A DNA stretch of 64,000 bases from Pseudomonas flavescens (GCF_013408425.1 NZ_JACBYV010000001.1:3596001-3660000); one strand, 5' to 3'; shown: positions 36,670 to 45,594, counted from the stretch's first letter. The notes: generated by a model from the sequence alone, not told the origin. Program-made: numbers and translations.

Positions 36670-37557
36670 ATGACCCTCGCTCGCCAGCACGCTCGCCTGA
36701 TGCGTCAGGCCACTGCCGCCGCACTCTGCGTGGCGCTGACGCTGGTGCTGTGCAAGGCCGTCGCCTGGTGGGCCAGTGGCTCGGTCAGCTTGCTGGCCGG
36801 CCTCACCGACTCGCTGCTCGACAGCGCCGCCTCGCTGCTCAACCTGATCGCCGTGAACATCGCCCTGCGCCCCGCCGATGACGACCACCGTTACGGCCAT
36901 GGCAAGGCCGAGGCCCTCGCCGGGCTGGGCCAGGCGCTGTTCATCGGCGCCAGCGCGATACTCGTCGCGGTACAGGGCGTCGATCGCCTGCGCCACCCCG
37001 AGCCGCTCGATGCACAGGCACTGGGGATCGCGGTGATGCTGCTGTCCATGGTCCTCACCGTGGCCTTGCTGCTGTTCCAGCGCCATGTGGTACGGCAGAC
37101 CGGCTCCACGGCAATCCATGCCGACTCGCTGCACTACCGCTCCGACCTGCTGCTAAACGGCGGCATCCTCCTCGCACTGCTGCTCGCCTACTTCGGCTGG
37201 CAACAGGGCGACGCGCTGTTCGCCATCGGCATCGCCGCGTACATCCTGTGGAGCGCCTTCAGCATCGCCCGCCAGTCGGTCAGCGTGCTGATGGACCAGG
37301 AACTCGCCCCCGACGTCAGCACGCGCATGAGCGAGCTGGCCTGCGCAGTGCCCGGCGTGATCGGCATCCACGACCTGCGCACACGCCTGTCCGGCACCCG
37401 CTGGTTCGTGCAGTTGCACGTCGACCTGCCGGGCACGCTGAGCCTCAATGAAGCCCATGCGCTCTGCGAAAAGGTCGAGGATGCCATCCGCGCCGAATTC
37501 GCCCAGGCAGAGGTGCTGGTACACGCCGATCCCCTGGATATACCTGCACCAAGTTGA
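36670..37557 (+). CDS. fieF: Cation diffusion facilitator, FieF/YiiP-like
   Basis: 295-aa divalent-metal/proton antiporter (Zn, Fe, Cd). Six helices; the metal site Asp residues are in GLTDSLLDSAASLLN and the loop RPADDDHRYGHGKAEALAGLGQ. The C-terminal cytoplasmic ferredoxin-like domain has HDLRTRLSG and VQLHVDLPG. The ATG at 36670 is preferred over the TTG two codons upstream. The match to the E. coli FieF pattern is close; metal preference cannot be told from sequence. Confidence 0.88.
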   Translation: MTLARQHARLMRQATAAALCVALTLVLCKAVAWWASGSVSLLAGLTDSLLDSAASLLNLIAVNIALRPADDDHRYGHGKAEALAGLGQALFIGASAILVAVQGVDRLRHPEPLDAQALGIAVMLLSMVLTVALLLFQRHVVRQTGSTAIHADSLHYRSDLLLNGGILLALLLAYFGWQQGDALFAIGIAAYILWSAFSIARQSVSVLMDQELAPDVSTRMSELACAVPGVIGIHDLRTRLSGTRWFVQLHVDLPGTLSLNEAHALCEKVEDAIRAEFAQAEVLVHADPLDIPAPS

Positions 37558-37712
37558 TGCAGGCCATGCGCCACCAGAAAAACACTGAACCGCCGTCACG
37601 AAAGGCCAGTCAGCTTCAGTAAGCCCAAATGATTTGGGTGGGTCGCTCCCGGCTTTCCTCACCCTCGACCAGGGCGGCACCGGGAACCTATTCGTGATGA
37701 GAGGATTACCAC

Positions 37713-37988
37713 ATGAAGCGCGTATCCATGTTCGTCATTGCCGCCGTACTGGCCGCACCAGCCTTTGCAGCCGATGACCTGTGCACCGTCAACCTGCAGA
37801 AACTCGACAATGCCGTGGCCACCAAAGCCACCCTCGCCGATCCGCTGAAATCCCAGGTTCAAGAAGCCAAGAAGCAAGCCACCGATGCTCAGGCTGCTGG
37901 CGACCTGAAAGCCTGCGGCACCCACGCCGAGCGTGCCCTGCAACTGCTCGACGCCCCAGGCGACGACGGCAGCGGCGCAACCAGCTGA
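37713..37988 (+). CDS. Small secreted protein of unknown function
   Basis: 91-aa periplasmic protein: signal peptide ending AFA-A (residues 1-20), then a helical, Lys/Ala/Gln-rich segment with two cysteines (DDLCTVN and LKACGTHA) that could form one disulfide. Similar small helical proteins occur widely in Pseudomonas upstream of ssrA, as far as I recall. I do not recognise a function. AGAGGA lies 7-12 bases before the ATG, and a hairpin follows the stop. Confidence 0.75.
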   Translation: MKRVSMFVIAAVLAAPAFAADDLCTVNLQKLDNAVATKATLADPLKSQVQEAKKQATDAQAAGDLKACGTHAERALQLLDAPGDDGSGATS

Positions 37989-37995
37989 TGAGAAC

Positions 37996-38019
37996 CAGGC
38001 CAGCCGTAACGCTGGCCTG
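37996..38019 (+). terminator. Hairpin after the secreted protein gene
   Basis: CAGGCCAGC, loop CGTAAC, GCTGGCCTG: perfect 9-bp arms 8 bp after the stop, without a strong T-run (ATTC follows). Confidence 0.55.
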
Positions 38020-38044
38020 ATTCAGCAGGCGCAGTGCATGCCGG

Positions 38045-38073
38045 TCGACTCCACCCGACCTTTGGCGTACACT
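38045..38073 (+). promoter_or_regulatory. ssrA: Probable ssrA sigma-70 promoter
   Basis: TCGACT, a 17-base spacer, TACACT; the -10 ends 19 bases before the mature tmRNA 5' end, leaving a short leader for RNase P removal. Four of six -35 positions match TTGACA. Confidence 0.5.
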
Positions 38074-38092
38074 GCACGCCTTGCACGCTTTT

Positions 38093-38484
38093 GGGGCCGA
38101 TTAGGATTCGACGCCGGTAGCGAAGCTCGAGGTGCATGCCGACTTGGTAACAGAAGTCGTAAATCCACTGTTGCAACTTTCTATAGTTGCCAATGACGAA
38201 AACTACGAGGGCTACGCTCTCGCTGCGTAAGCGGCGCGACTAGTCCTTCTGGTAGCTTCGGCTCCAGCGATCACTAGGGGATGCCTGTAAACCTGAAGTG
38301 ATTGTCATGCAGAACAGGATCGCCGCGTAGTACGTTGTGGACGAAGCGGCTAAAACTTACACAACTCGTCCAAAGCACCCTGCCCGTCGGGCGGCTGAGG
38401 ATTAACTTAATAGACACGGCTAAGCATGTAGTACCGACAGTGGAGAACTGGCGGACGGGGGTTCAAATCCCCCCGGCTCCACCA
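38093..38484 (+). ncRNA. ssrA: Transfer-messenger RNA (tmRNA)
   Basis: Complete tmRNA of 392 nt that rescues stalled ribosomes. It starts GGGGCCGATTAGGATTCGAC and ends with a T-arm (GGTTCAAATCC) and GGCTCCACCA, so CCA is encoded. The tag reading frame is at 38189-38230: GCC as resume codon, then AATGAC..., giving ANDENYEGYALAA and TAA. Its 3' end is the attachment site of the integrated island, and the gene is kept complete at the left junction. Its own terminator has been displaced to 60301. Confidence 0.98.
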
Positions 38485-38485
38485 A
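38462..38485. other. attL: left attachment site (ssrA 3' end)
   Basis: TTCAAATCCCCCCGGCTCCACCAA spans the T-arm and acceptor end of tmRNA. The copy at 60274-60296 is identical except for one missing base (GGCTCCACC versus GGCCCACC). These repeats bound the integrase-bearing island. Confidence 0.88.
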
Positions 38486-38495
38486 CACAACATCT

Positions 38496-38522
38496 AAAGA
38501 CGTCCACGGACGTCTTTTTTTG
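38496..38522 (+). terminator. Rho-independent terminator brought by the island
   Basis: AAAGACGTC, CACG loop, GACGTCTTT followed by eight T residues, 11 bp after the tmRNA 3' end. It substitutes for the native ssrA terminator now at 60301. Confidence 0.88.
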
Positions 38523-38597
38523 TGCCTGAAATCCAGTAAATACGGGGCTTTCAGCACCACCAGTGTCCGTGAGCGTCCCGCAAGATCTATGTCTTTT

Positions 38598-38667
38598 GGT
38601 ATTCCAAATGGTATTCCAAGCCTGCAAGTGCTAATTTTTGGAATACCAAAGCCTCTCGTGGAATACC
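38598..38667. repeat. Four GGTATTCCA arm-type repeats at the left end
   Basis: Direct copies at 38598-38606 and 38610-38618, inverted copies (TGGAATACC) at 38639-38647 and 38659-38667. The last ends one base before the integrase ATG, so a bound integrase or excisionase would block its expression. Matching copies lie next to attR (60199-60219). Confidence 0.8.
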
Positions 38668-38668
38668 A

Positions 38669-39925
38669 ATGTGCGCTCAAGCTACTCGCCTTTCTGAACT
38701 CAAGATCAAAGCCGCCAAGCCTTTAGAAAAGGATTACGTCCTGGTTGATGGTGACGGCCTTCAGATGCGAGTGAGAATCAATGGCTCTAAGCTGTGGAAT
38801 TTTAACTACTACCACCCTGTGACCAAGAAGCGCATCAACATGGGGCTCGGTGCATATCCTGAGCTGTCTCTTGCCCAGGCAAGGAAAATGACCGTTGAGG
38901 CAAGGGAGCTCCTGGCCACTGGTATCGATCCGAAAGAGCAGCGAGATACCCTGAAGCAGGCTAAGAAAGCTGAAACCGAACATACTTTTCAGAACGTCGC
39001 GACGGCTTGGTACGAGCTCAAAAAAGATTCAGTAACGCCAGCTTATGCTGAGGACATCTGGCGTTCGCTGACGCTGCACGTTTTTCCGGATTTGGGCACC
39101 ACACCGATCTCAGTCATCAGCGCACCACAAGTCATCAACCTGCTTCGGCCACTCGAAACCAAAGGCAGCCTTGAGACCGTTAAGCGGCTGTCACAGCGAC
39201 TCAACGAGATCATGACTTACGGGGTCAACTCGGGACTGATTCACGCAAACCCGCTCAGTGGGATTCGCTCCGTATTTAAAAAGCCGAAAAAAAAGAACAT
39301 GGCGGCACTGGCTCCCGATGAGCTGAAAGAGCTCATGGTCGCAATTGCCAATGCCAGCATAAAAAGAACGACACGCTGCCTTATCGAATGGCAACTCAAC
39401 ACCATGACCCGGCCAGCAGAGGCAGCCACCACCCGCTGGGCCGATATTGACTTCGAAAAGCGTATCTGGACTATTCCTGCAGAGCGCATGAAGAAACGGC
39501 GCACACATATAGTGCCGCTGACTGAACAAGCACTAGCGCTTTTGGATGCAATCAAACCCTACAGCGGGCACCGCGAATACGTGTTTCCTGCAGACCGAAA
39601 TCCTCGAACCCATTGCAACAGCCAGACCGCCAACATGGCGCTAAAACGCATGGGCTTCGAAGGGCGCTTGGTAAGCCATGGCATGCGCTCAATGGCCAGC
39701 ACCATACTCAACGAGCATGGCTGGGATCCCGAGCTGATCGAGGTGGCACTTGCCCATGTCGACAAGGACGAGGTTCGCAGCGCCTACAACCGGGCAGACT
39801 ATATCGAACGCAGACGTCCCATGATGGCCTGGTGGAGCGAGCACATTCAGGAAGCAGCAACCGGCAACCTGTCGGTGTCAGCTATCAAGGAAAATCGGGA
39901 CAGAAAAGTCGCCCCGATACGCTGA
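38669..39925 (+). CDS. int: Tyrosine-type site-specific integrase (P4 family)
   Basis: 418-aa integrase. The N-terminal DUF4102-type arm-binding domain (LSELKIKAAKPLEKDYVLVDGDGLQMRV...YPELSLAQARK) is followed by a SAM-like core-binding domain and the catalytic domain with Arg (TMTRPAEAATTRW), the HxxR box (SHGMRSMAS), a later His (LAHVDKDEVRSAYNRADY) and the Tyr nucleophile. It inserts the island at the tmRNA 3' end. It is directed away from attL, with its ATG overlapping the arm repeats, suggesting autoregulation. Confidence 0.95.
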   Translation: MCAQATRLSELKIKAAKPLEKDYVLVDGDGLQMRVRINGSKLWNFNYYHPVTKKRINMGLGAYPELSLAQARKMTVEARELLATGIDPKEQRDTLKQAKKAETEHTFQNVATAWYELKKDSVTPAYAEDIWRSLTLHVFPDLGTTPISVISAPQVINLLRPLETKGSLETVKRLSQRLNEIMTYGVNSGLIHANPLSGIRSVFKKPKKKNMAALAPDELKELMVAIANASIKRTTRCLIEWQLNTMTRPAEAATTRWADIDFEKRIWTIPAERMKKRRTHIVPLTEQALALLDAIKPYSGHREYVFPADRNPRTHCNSQTANMALKRMGFEGRLVSHGMRSMASTILNEHGWDPELIEVALAHVDKDEVRSAYNRADYIERRRPMMAWWSEHIQEAATGNLSVSAIKENRDRKVAPIR

Positions 39926-40141
39926 TCAAGGGCTACTACCGGCCCGGGCGGTGTCAAAACGTGCACTGAGATCGACTCAATCAAAAGTCGACCTCCTGTA
40001 TCGCGTTTATTCCACGATCGCCCATTGGGTAGGGTGGCAAGCCCCCCTAAAACGTCCAGAGTTTACGTTTTTACAGAGCCTCTGCAAGAAACCGGTTGCC
40101 ATAGGGAGGCTTCCGCACCATAGAGGCGAGCTGGCACTGAG

Positions 40142-42124
40142 TTATGCAGCCCCACCCGCACCATCTGCCTCTCCGGCGATGCGAGGCGTGAACCACCGGT
40201 CATCGGGGATAACAAAACGAACGCTGGTATCGACTTCGGGAGCCAGCTGAAGGGTTAATGCCCAACGTGGGATCGACAGAGTAGCGGAGATATCGTCCAG
40301 GATATCCGTAGCTGAATAGGACGCCCTGTATCGAGTTAACAGCTCGTCGTTTTCGGGCTGAACATCCACCAGGATCTGCCGGCCATCGATGGTAATTGAG
40401 CTAAGCCGTCGCCGCTTATCTGCATCAAGGATATCGTCAGTTTCTGACGGGTGGGATTGAACAACCACAGTCCGCTTCCGATCATCGCCGGGATAGAAAT
40501 ACAGGTGCGCACCTGCTTGCTCCAACTTTGATCTGATGAATGCACGTACGTCTGAATACTCGTCTTTTGCCAGCAAAGCTAACGGCTTGGCCAGGTAACC
40601 AGCTTTTGGGGAATCGCGCAGAGCGCCTTGGCTGTTGAAATAGATCTCGTAAGTCATGCCAGCCAAGATGTACGTCGACACCTGCTCTGGAAAACGCTTG
40701 AGCCGCGTATCCAGGTTGACCATGAAATCCATTGCCTTTTGGGCGTTCCCGCACGCGGCCTGATAGATATTGCGGCCTAGAACGAACCAAGAGGTCGGAG
40801 GGAAATCCTCGCTAAGGATTGATTTGATCTTTTCTATAGCTGGGTTCTGAATGTACCAGTTGTGTGATTTCAGAGAGCTGATGATGTCATTGAGCTGACC
40901 TGGGGCATCTGTCTCATATGCTGCATCACGGTATCCCTCCAATTGGATGGCAGCCGCTATTTCATCCGGCAGGTCGTGAACTGCTTGGCCTGGTTGCGCT
41001 GGTAAGTTGTTAGGCTTGCCTTGATCTACATCAGCGTCCTGAACGTCAATCTCCGGCTCTGCCTGAGCGTTGGCTGCTGATACGGCACCTAGGGCCGTGT
41101 CTGGTTCGGCCTCAGGCTCAGCATGTGGCTCTGCCTGAACGGGCATTTCGATATCGGCGGGAAGCCCTTCGCTCCCCCCTAAGTCGATCTGGATCGCAGC
41201 GGCGAGCTGAGCGATGATCGTTGGATCAGTTTTGGATATACCCTGCACCAGAGAAGATAGGCTGCAGATCGAAACTTCGGAATGACCAACGATCTGCCGA
41301 AACTCCGAAACCAGGCGAGGATCAATGATCTTAAGCCTAGGGTTGATGTTCGGAACAGGTCTTAGGCCGGCGCGCGTGATATCTAGTCGTTTTGACGGGG
41401 CGTATACCCAGTCTGACTTCTCATCATTAGTCAAGAAAAGTACATGGGTAAAGTCAGCACGCCGCTCAGCGCTGTACTCAAGCAGCTCCAACCAAATGAT
41501 TAAATCGCCCAGGCGGTTTTCTGGCTTCCCTTCATCGCGAAATCCAGGTGGCAAGCGATGCTCGATACGTGCTGGCCCTTCTTTGGCTGCTCGTTCGCAG
41601 AGCTTGGCGAGGGGTGATTCAAGTACCGCTGTCCCCAGGTATTCTTGAATTTCGGCGTGGATTTCGTCGGGATCAAATTGATGCTTGAACGCTCGTGTGT
41701 ATTGCTTCAGCCCGTCGATGGCTTCTCGGAAGCCTGTTAGATAATCAGTTCGGGTGCCTGCATAGCTGGTCGCCCTGAGTACTGCGTCGTCTACAAACAA
41801 AGAGGCAGTATCAAGCATAGCTTCAAGCGCTTTCCTTGGCTGGTCGTCGCCTTTACCTTTTGGGGTGTAGGTGTGAAGCAGGTTCTCCCTCACTTTGGCA
41901 AGGTATTCACCGGCGCACCAGGCTGGTAGGTACAGGCGCTCTTCGCCAATAGCCCCCACTGCCCAGTCGAAAAATTCCTGCCTTGCTGCAGAGTGGAGCT
42001 TGAACAGGTAAGACAAAATGTTGGTATCGATGAATATGAGGGTGTCTTTGGATTTGGCCAAGTAGGCAAGATCTGTTAAGAAATCGTCCTTGGTTTTCTT
42101 GAGCAAATTGAGCCCGAGCAACAT
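40142..42124 (-). CDS. Large PIN-like-domain protein (DUF4935-type), possible defence effector
   Basis: 660-aa protein with three parts. Residues 1 to about 285 look PIN-like, of the kind described as DUF4935: the nuclease-type Asp is in LIFIDTNILSYLF, a conserved Glu/Asp region in RLGDLIIWLELLEYS, and the last acidic patch in VLFLTNDEKSDWV. Residues about 310-385 are an acidic Ala/Glu/Pro-rich linker. Residues about 390-660 are a helical C-terminal region with no motif I recognise. AAGGA lies 7-11 bases before ATG 42124. The role is unknown; PIN domains are usually RNases, and a single-gene defence nuclease is a reasonable guess. It is transcribed leftward, alone or after the PIN/ImmA pair. 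Confidence 0.72.
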   Translation of the reverse strand: MLLGLNLLKKTKDDFLTDLAYLAKSKDTLIFIDTNILSYLFKLHSAARQEFFDWAVGAIGEERLYLPAWCAGEYLAKVRENLLHTYTPKGKGDDQPRKALEAMLDTASLFVDDAVLRATSYAGTRTDYLTGFREAIDGLKQYTRAFKHQFDPDEIHAEIQEYLGTAVLESPLAKLCERAAKEGPARIEHRLPPGFRDEGKPENRLGDLIIWLELLEYSAERRADFTHVLFLTNDEKSDWVYAPSKRLDITRAGLRPVPNINPRLKIIDPRLVSEFRQIVGHSEVSICSLSSLVQGISKTDPTIIAQLAAAIQIDLGGSEGLPADIEMPVQAEPHAEPEAEPDTALGAVSAANAQAEPEIDVQDADVDQGKPNNLPAQPGQAVHDLPDEIAAAIQLEGYRDAAYETDAPGQLNDIISSLKSHNWYIQNPAIEKIKSILSEDFPPTSWFVLGRNIYQAACGNAQKAMDFMVNLDTRLKRFPEQVSTYILAGMTYEIYFNSQGALRDSPKAGYLAKPLALLAKDEYSDVRAFIRSKLEQAGAHLYFYPGDDRKRTVVVQSHPSETDDILDADKRRRLSSITIDGRQILVDVQPENDELLTRYRASYSATDILDDISATLSIPRWALTLQLAPEVDTSVRFVIPDDRWFTPRIAGEADGAGGAA

Positions 42125-42243
42125 TGCTTATTCCTTGGTTTGACCATGATTGATTGACCATAACTAGGCTGCGTGCCCATATCTACAGCCACCCTTTTGT
42201 CTACGACTCAGGGTTAGTGCTCATCTCTCGCTGGCCATCGTGG

Positions 42244-42891
42244 TTATGTCTCAGGATTGAGCTCAGGAGAGGGTGGCATTGTAGTAGGTACAGATGCTGA
42301 CGCTGCAAGGTTGGCAGCAAGATGCGTATTGAATCTGCACTGTAGTGCAAGGTCGTAAGCGACGTTGAAATGAGGCGCAAGGGAGCCACCCATTGACTGG
42401 TGCTGGCTGGTCACAGTGCAGTGATCAGCATCGGTAAGTAGATTCTTGAAGATGAGCCAAGAGTGCAGATGAGGGGTAGTCTGCGTGAGCGTGTTACCCA
42501 CGCTCACGGACAGCTTGCGCGCTTTCTGGTCATCGGTGATGAAGGCTTGACCGATCCTGGTCGCGAAAGCAATCGAAGATAACTCACCTTTGCCAAGTCG
42601 CCTCCGGCTTTCCAAATCCGCGATTGCCTGCAAGTCTCCAATGCTACAAGAATGGGGTTTGAACTTGCCTCGTTGCTGCTCACGTTTGAGCCGCTCTCTA
42701 AGCTCCAGGTCAGCTTCAGTTGGGTTCGTGCGGGGTTTGACCAGACACTCGTAATGGACGAATGCAGTCATGCAGAACTCACAATTCGCTTCCTGCGATG
42801 CCGCGTAGAGACGAGTAGATGACAACACATTCCAGACCGAACAAGTGTCTGCCACGTTCACCCGGTGGAATTTGGAAGGGTCAATGACCAT
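42244..42891 (-). CDS. Small PIN-like protein, toxin candidate of an ImmA pair
   Basis: 215-aa protein with a PIN-like pattern: Asp in NVADTCSVWNVL (about residue 14), Glu in VHYECLVK, Glu in GKGELSSIAFA and the paired Asp in AFITDDQKARKL. The C-terminal 70 residues have no recognised motif. Its ATG lies 11 bp inside the upstream XRE-ImmA gene, so translation is coupled. The order (regulator-protease first, PIN protein second) is that of known XRE-ImmA/PIN (DUF4411-like) toxin-antitoxin-style pairs. The frame runs farther upstream but has no better start. Confidence 0.65.
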   Translation of the reverse strand: MVIDPSKFHRVNVADTCSVWNVLSSTRLYAASQEANCEFCMTAFVHYECLVKPRTNPTEADLELRERLKREQQRGKFKPHSCSIGDLQAIADLESRRRLGKGELSSIAFATRIGQAFITDDQKARKLSVSVGNTLTQTTPHLHSWLIFKNLLTDADHCTVTSQHQSMGGSLAPHFNVAYDLALQCRFNTHLAANLAASASVPTTMPPSPELNPET

Positions 42892-44014
42892 GAAGGGATC
42901 GCCCGTAAAGTTTCGCGATTTCTGAAAGCTCGCTGTATCCACAAAGCAGGGCCTCAGATAGCCGCCCCAGACTGATAATGTCTTGGCTATAAGCGTCCAG
43001 GCAGAGGCCAACGTAGTAATCGGATAATCCACGCGCCAGCAAGGTCGCCTTTCGCACACGCTGCTGAGGAGACAGGCGTTCAGGGAGCTCCGGGTCGACT
43101 TTGGCCTCCCTTGGTACTCTATAGTGGCGAATCCGCCGGCTCGTCTCATTGTCGGCCAAGCCTGCTTCTTTGACAGCGATCCCCAAAGCATCGCAGCTCA
43201 CACTGAATTTATTGGCCCAGTGTTGGGCATCGCTTTCCGACCAACCAGCGGGATTTGGCAGCTTGTGAAGGACTTCCTCAGGCATGAGATAACAGGATGC
43301 GAATCGGTTCGCTCGCACCTCGTGCTTATCTGCCCCACCTCCCTGCAAGGTCACACTGGCGCCTTCACGGCTATCAAAAATGGAGTGAGCCATCTCATGA
43401 GCAGCGCTGAACCGCTGTCGATAGATGTCTTCACTGTAATTGACCAAGATGCATTTCCCAGCTGTGGGGTGCTGGATGAAAACACCCGAAATCTTGGAAT
43501 TGGAAAGCTTGCGGCGAAACACGTGGATACCTACTGATCGGAACTCAGTGTAGATGTCTAATGGCACCTGTCTTTCACCATGTCCCATCACTTTGCGCAG
43601 GGCCTTGGCTGCATCTTGCGCATGACCCTTGAAGTAGGTTCCTTTAGGTTCAAACAAGAACTCTTGGGATGTGCCTCTCAGTTCTTGGGTCAGGAACTGT
43701 TCAGTGTCACATAGGTACAAAAACTCCTGGATGGCCGCGCGGTCATCTTTCGAAAACTCCCGACCATGGGCTCTATACAAAGTTTCCGTCTGCTCGAACG
43801 GCGCGGTTTGCTCATTGGAGATAAAAAACTTGAAGTCGCACCGGTAGAAGTCGGCAAGGATCAGGATCTCGTCACCTGTTGGCTCAACAGCGCCCTTTTC
43901 AATTTCAGACAGCCGATCAGTCGAGATGGCCGTATCCATAGACACGTCATCCACCGTTATTTCTAACTGGTAGCGGTAACGCTGCAGTTTTTCACCGAGC
44001 GATTGAAGGTTCAT
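42881..44014 (-). CDS. XRE-HTH / ImmA-IrrE metallopeptidase fusion
   Basis: 377-aa two-domain protein. An XRE helix-turn-helix lies at about residues 5-60 (LGEKLQRYRYQLEITVDDVSMDTAISTDRLSEIE). The ImmA/IrrE zinc peptidase domain (COG2856) is centred on HEMAH (206-210), with a further ligand region in KHEVRANRFASCYLMP. Such proteins repress their operon and cleave partner regulators in response to stress. TTG at 44050 is in frame, but ATG 44014 starts at the HTH. It is first of the coupled pair with the PIN-like gene. Confidence 0.88.
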   Translation of the reverse strand: MNLQSLGEKLQRYRYQLEITVDDVSMDTAISTDRLSEIEKGAVEPTGDEILILADFYRCDFKFFISNEQTAPFEQTETLYRAHGREFSKDDRAAIQEFLYLCDTEQFLTQELRGTSQEFLFEPKGTYFKGHAQDAAKALRKVMGHGERQVPLDIYTEFRSVGIHVFRRKLSNSKISGVFIQHPTAGKCILVNYSEDIYRQRFSAAHEMAHSIFDSREGASVTLQGGGADKHEVRANRFASCYLMPEEVLHKLPNPAGWSESDAQHWANKFSVSCDALGIAVKEAGLADNETSRRIRHYRVPREAKVDPELPERLSPQQRVRKATLLARGLSDYYVGLCLDAYSQDIISLGRLSEALLCGYSELSEIAKLYGRSLHGH

Positions 44015-44178
44015 GTGCGCTGGATGTCCCAAACTGCAATGAAGAGTCAAAGTATCTTAACCTAGCTTATCCGGGAGGCAGACATTGCGGGGCCCCTTTT
44101 CTTCTGACGGATATTCGATTCAAAAAAATCTCAACCACACATAACTGCAATGACATCACCACCAAGAAGGTTCGTCCC

Positions 44179-44508
44179 ATGTCATTGCAGTGTCCTCGCT
44201 GTCACTCCCCCAAAGTTGCTTCATTCCATCAGGCCATGAAAGTCGGCGCAGCCATCGGCACCGTAGGCGGTGTCGCGCGGGGCGTCAGCGCTGCGCTGGC
44301 CGGCGGCCAAGCTGGTGCGCTAGTTGGCACTATCGCTGGACCTTTCGGCATCACGCTCGGCTATATATCTGGCGCCATCCTCGGCGGCCTGGCTGGCGGG
44401 GTTGGCGGCTGTGCGCTTGGCGCGCAGCTGGGCGATACGCTAGACCGCCATGTATTGGCCCACAACCTCTGCTTGCTTTGTGGTCATCGCTTCAACTTGC
44501 CGGCCTGA
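44179..44508 (+). CDS. Glycine-zipper / zinc-ribbon small membrane-associated protein
   Basis: 109-aa protein. CxxC pairs at both ends (LQCPRCHSPK and LCLLCGHRF) could form one zinc site when the chain folds back, around a long Gly/Ala-rich hydrophobic stretch of glycine-zipper type (AAIGTVGGVARG...IGGLAGGVGGCALGAQLG). Proteins like this accompany DUF932 genes in Pseudomonas islands, to my recollection; function unknown. It is divergent from the XRE-ImmA gene over 164 bp. Confidence 0.72.
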   Translation: MSLQCPRCHSPKVASFHQAMKVGAAIGTVGGVARGVSAALAGGQAGALVGTIAGPFGITLGYISGAILGGLAGGVGGCALGAQLGDTLDRHVLAHNLCLLCGHRFNLPA

Positions 44509-44604
44509 TCTGGCCGCACCACACCTTTTCTATCCATATCGTCCGGACGGTGCTGCGCTGGGCGCGGCGCTTTATGCCCGCCTGCACCCAAAGGAATCTC
44601 AACC

Positions 44605-45573
44605 ATGGCTCATCTCGTCGAAACTATGGCCTACGCTGGCGCTGCTCCGTGGCATGGCCTGGGCAATCAACTCACGCAAAAACAACCCATCGAAGTCTGG
44701 CAACGCGAAGCCGGCATGAACTGGCAGATCCAGGAAAGCTCTGTGCATTTCAAATCGGATGCCGTCGGCCACCTATGCGCCATCCACTCGTTCCCTGAGC
44801 AGAAAGTGTTGTTCCGTTCGGACACCAAGGCACCGCTGTCGGTGGTCTCCAATCGCTATCACACCGTACAACCGCGCGAGGTACTGGAGTTCTACCGGGA
44901 TCTCACCGAGGTCTCTGGCTACGAGCTGGAAACGGCTGGCGTGCTCAAAGGTGGCCGCAAGTTCTGGGCGCTGGCTCGTACCGGTCAAGGTGCTGCGATT
45001 AAGGGTAACGACCAGGTGAACGGCTACTTGCTACTGGCTACATCCTGCGACGGCACCCTGGCCACCACAGCAACGCCCACAACGGTACGTGTGGTGTGCA
45101 ACAACACCCTAACCATCGCCCTGGACGGCACCAGTCGAGCAATCAAAGTGCCGCACAACACCCGCTTCGATTCAACGGTGGTGAAGAAACAGCTTGGTAT
45201 CGCCGTCTCGCAATGGGACGACTTTATATATCGCATGCGTGCGCTGGCCGAACGCAAAGTGCAGTGGCATGAAGCGCTGGGCTTCTTTATGAACGTACTG
45301 TGCGAGACCAATCCGACCGGTGCTCTTCCCGAGGTGCTTCCCAACGAACGAGCACTGCGCAAAGTCCAGGAGCTGTATGAGGGCCGCGGTCGTGGCAGTC
45401 AGCTCGACTCGGCACGCGGCACCGCCTGGGGCCTGCTCAACTCTGTGACCGAGTTTGTCGATCACGAACGCCGTGCTCGCAGCACCGAGTACCGCATGGA
45501 CTCGGCCTGGTTCGGCCAGGGTGCGCAGATCAAACAGCGCGCACTGGACACCGCTCTTCAACTGGTCGCCTGA
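44605..45573 (+). CDS. DUF932 (phage/plasmid-like) protein
   Basis: 322-aa protein of the DUF932 family, common on plasmids and islands. It opens HLVETMAYAGAAPWHGLGNQL and has the conserved LSVVSNRYHTVQPREVLEFYRDL and VRVVCNNTLTIAL segments. AAGGAAT lies before the ATG. Linked here to a YqaJ-type exonuclease and a Gp3-like protein, a set that recurs on mobile elements and suggests a role in recombination or replication of the element; the activity is not known. Confidence 0.85.
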   Translation: MAHLVETMAYAGAAPWHGLGNQLTQKQPIEVWQREAGMNWQIQESSVHFKSDAVGHLCAIHSFPEQKVLFRSDTKAPLSVVSNRYHTVQPREVLEFYRDLTEVSGYELETAGVLKGGRKFWALARTGQGAAIKGNDQVNGYLLLATSCDGTLATTATPTTVRVVCNNTLTIALDGTSRAIKVPHNTRFDSTVVKKQLGIAVSQWDDFIYRMRALAERKVQWHEALGFFMNVLCETNPTGALPEVLPNERALRKVQELYEGRGRGSQLDSARGTAWGLLNSVTEFVDHERRARSTEYRMDSAWFGQGAQIKQRALDTALQLVA

Positions 45574-45594
45574 CCGCTTACTTACCCACCCCAT

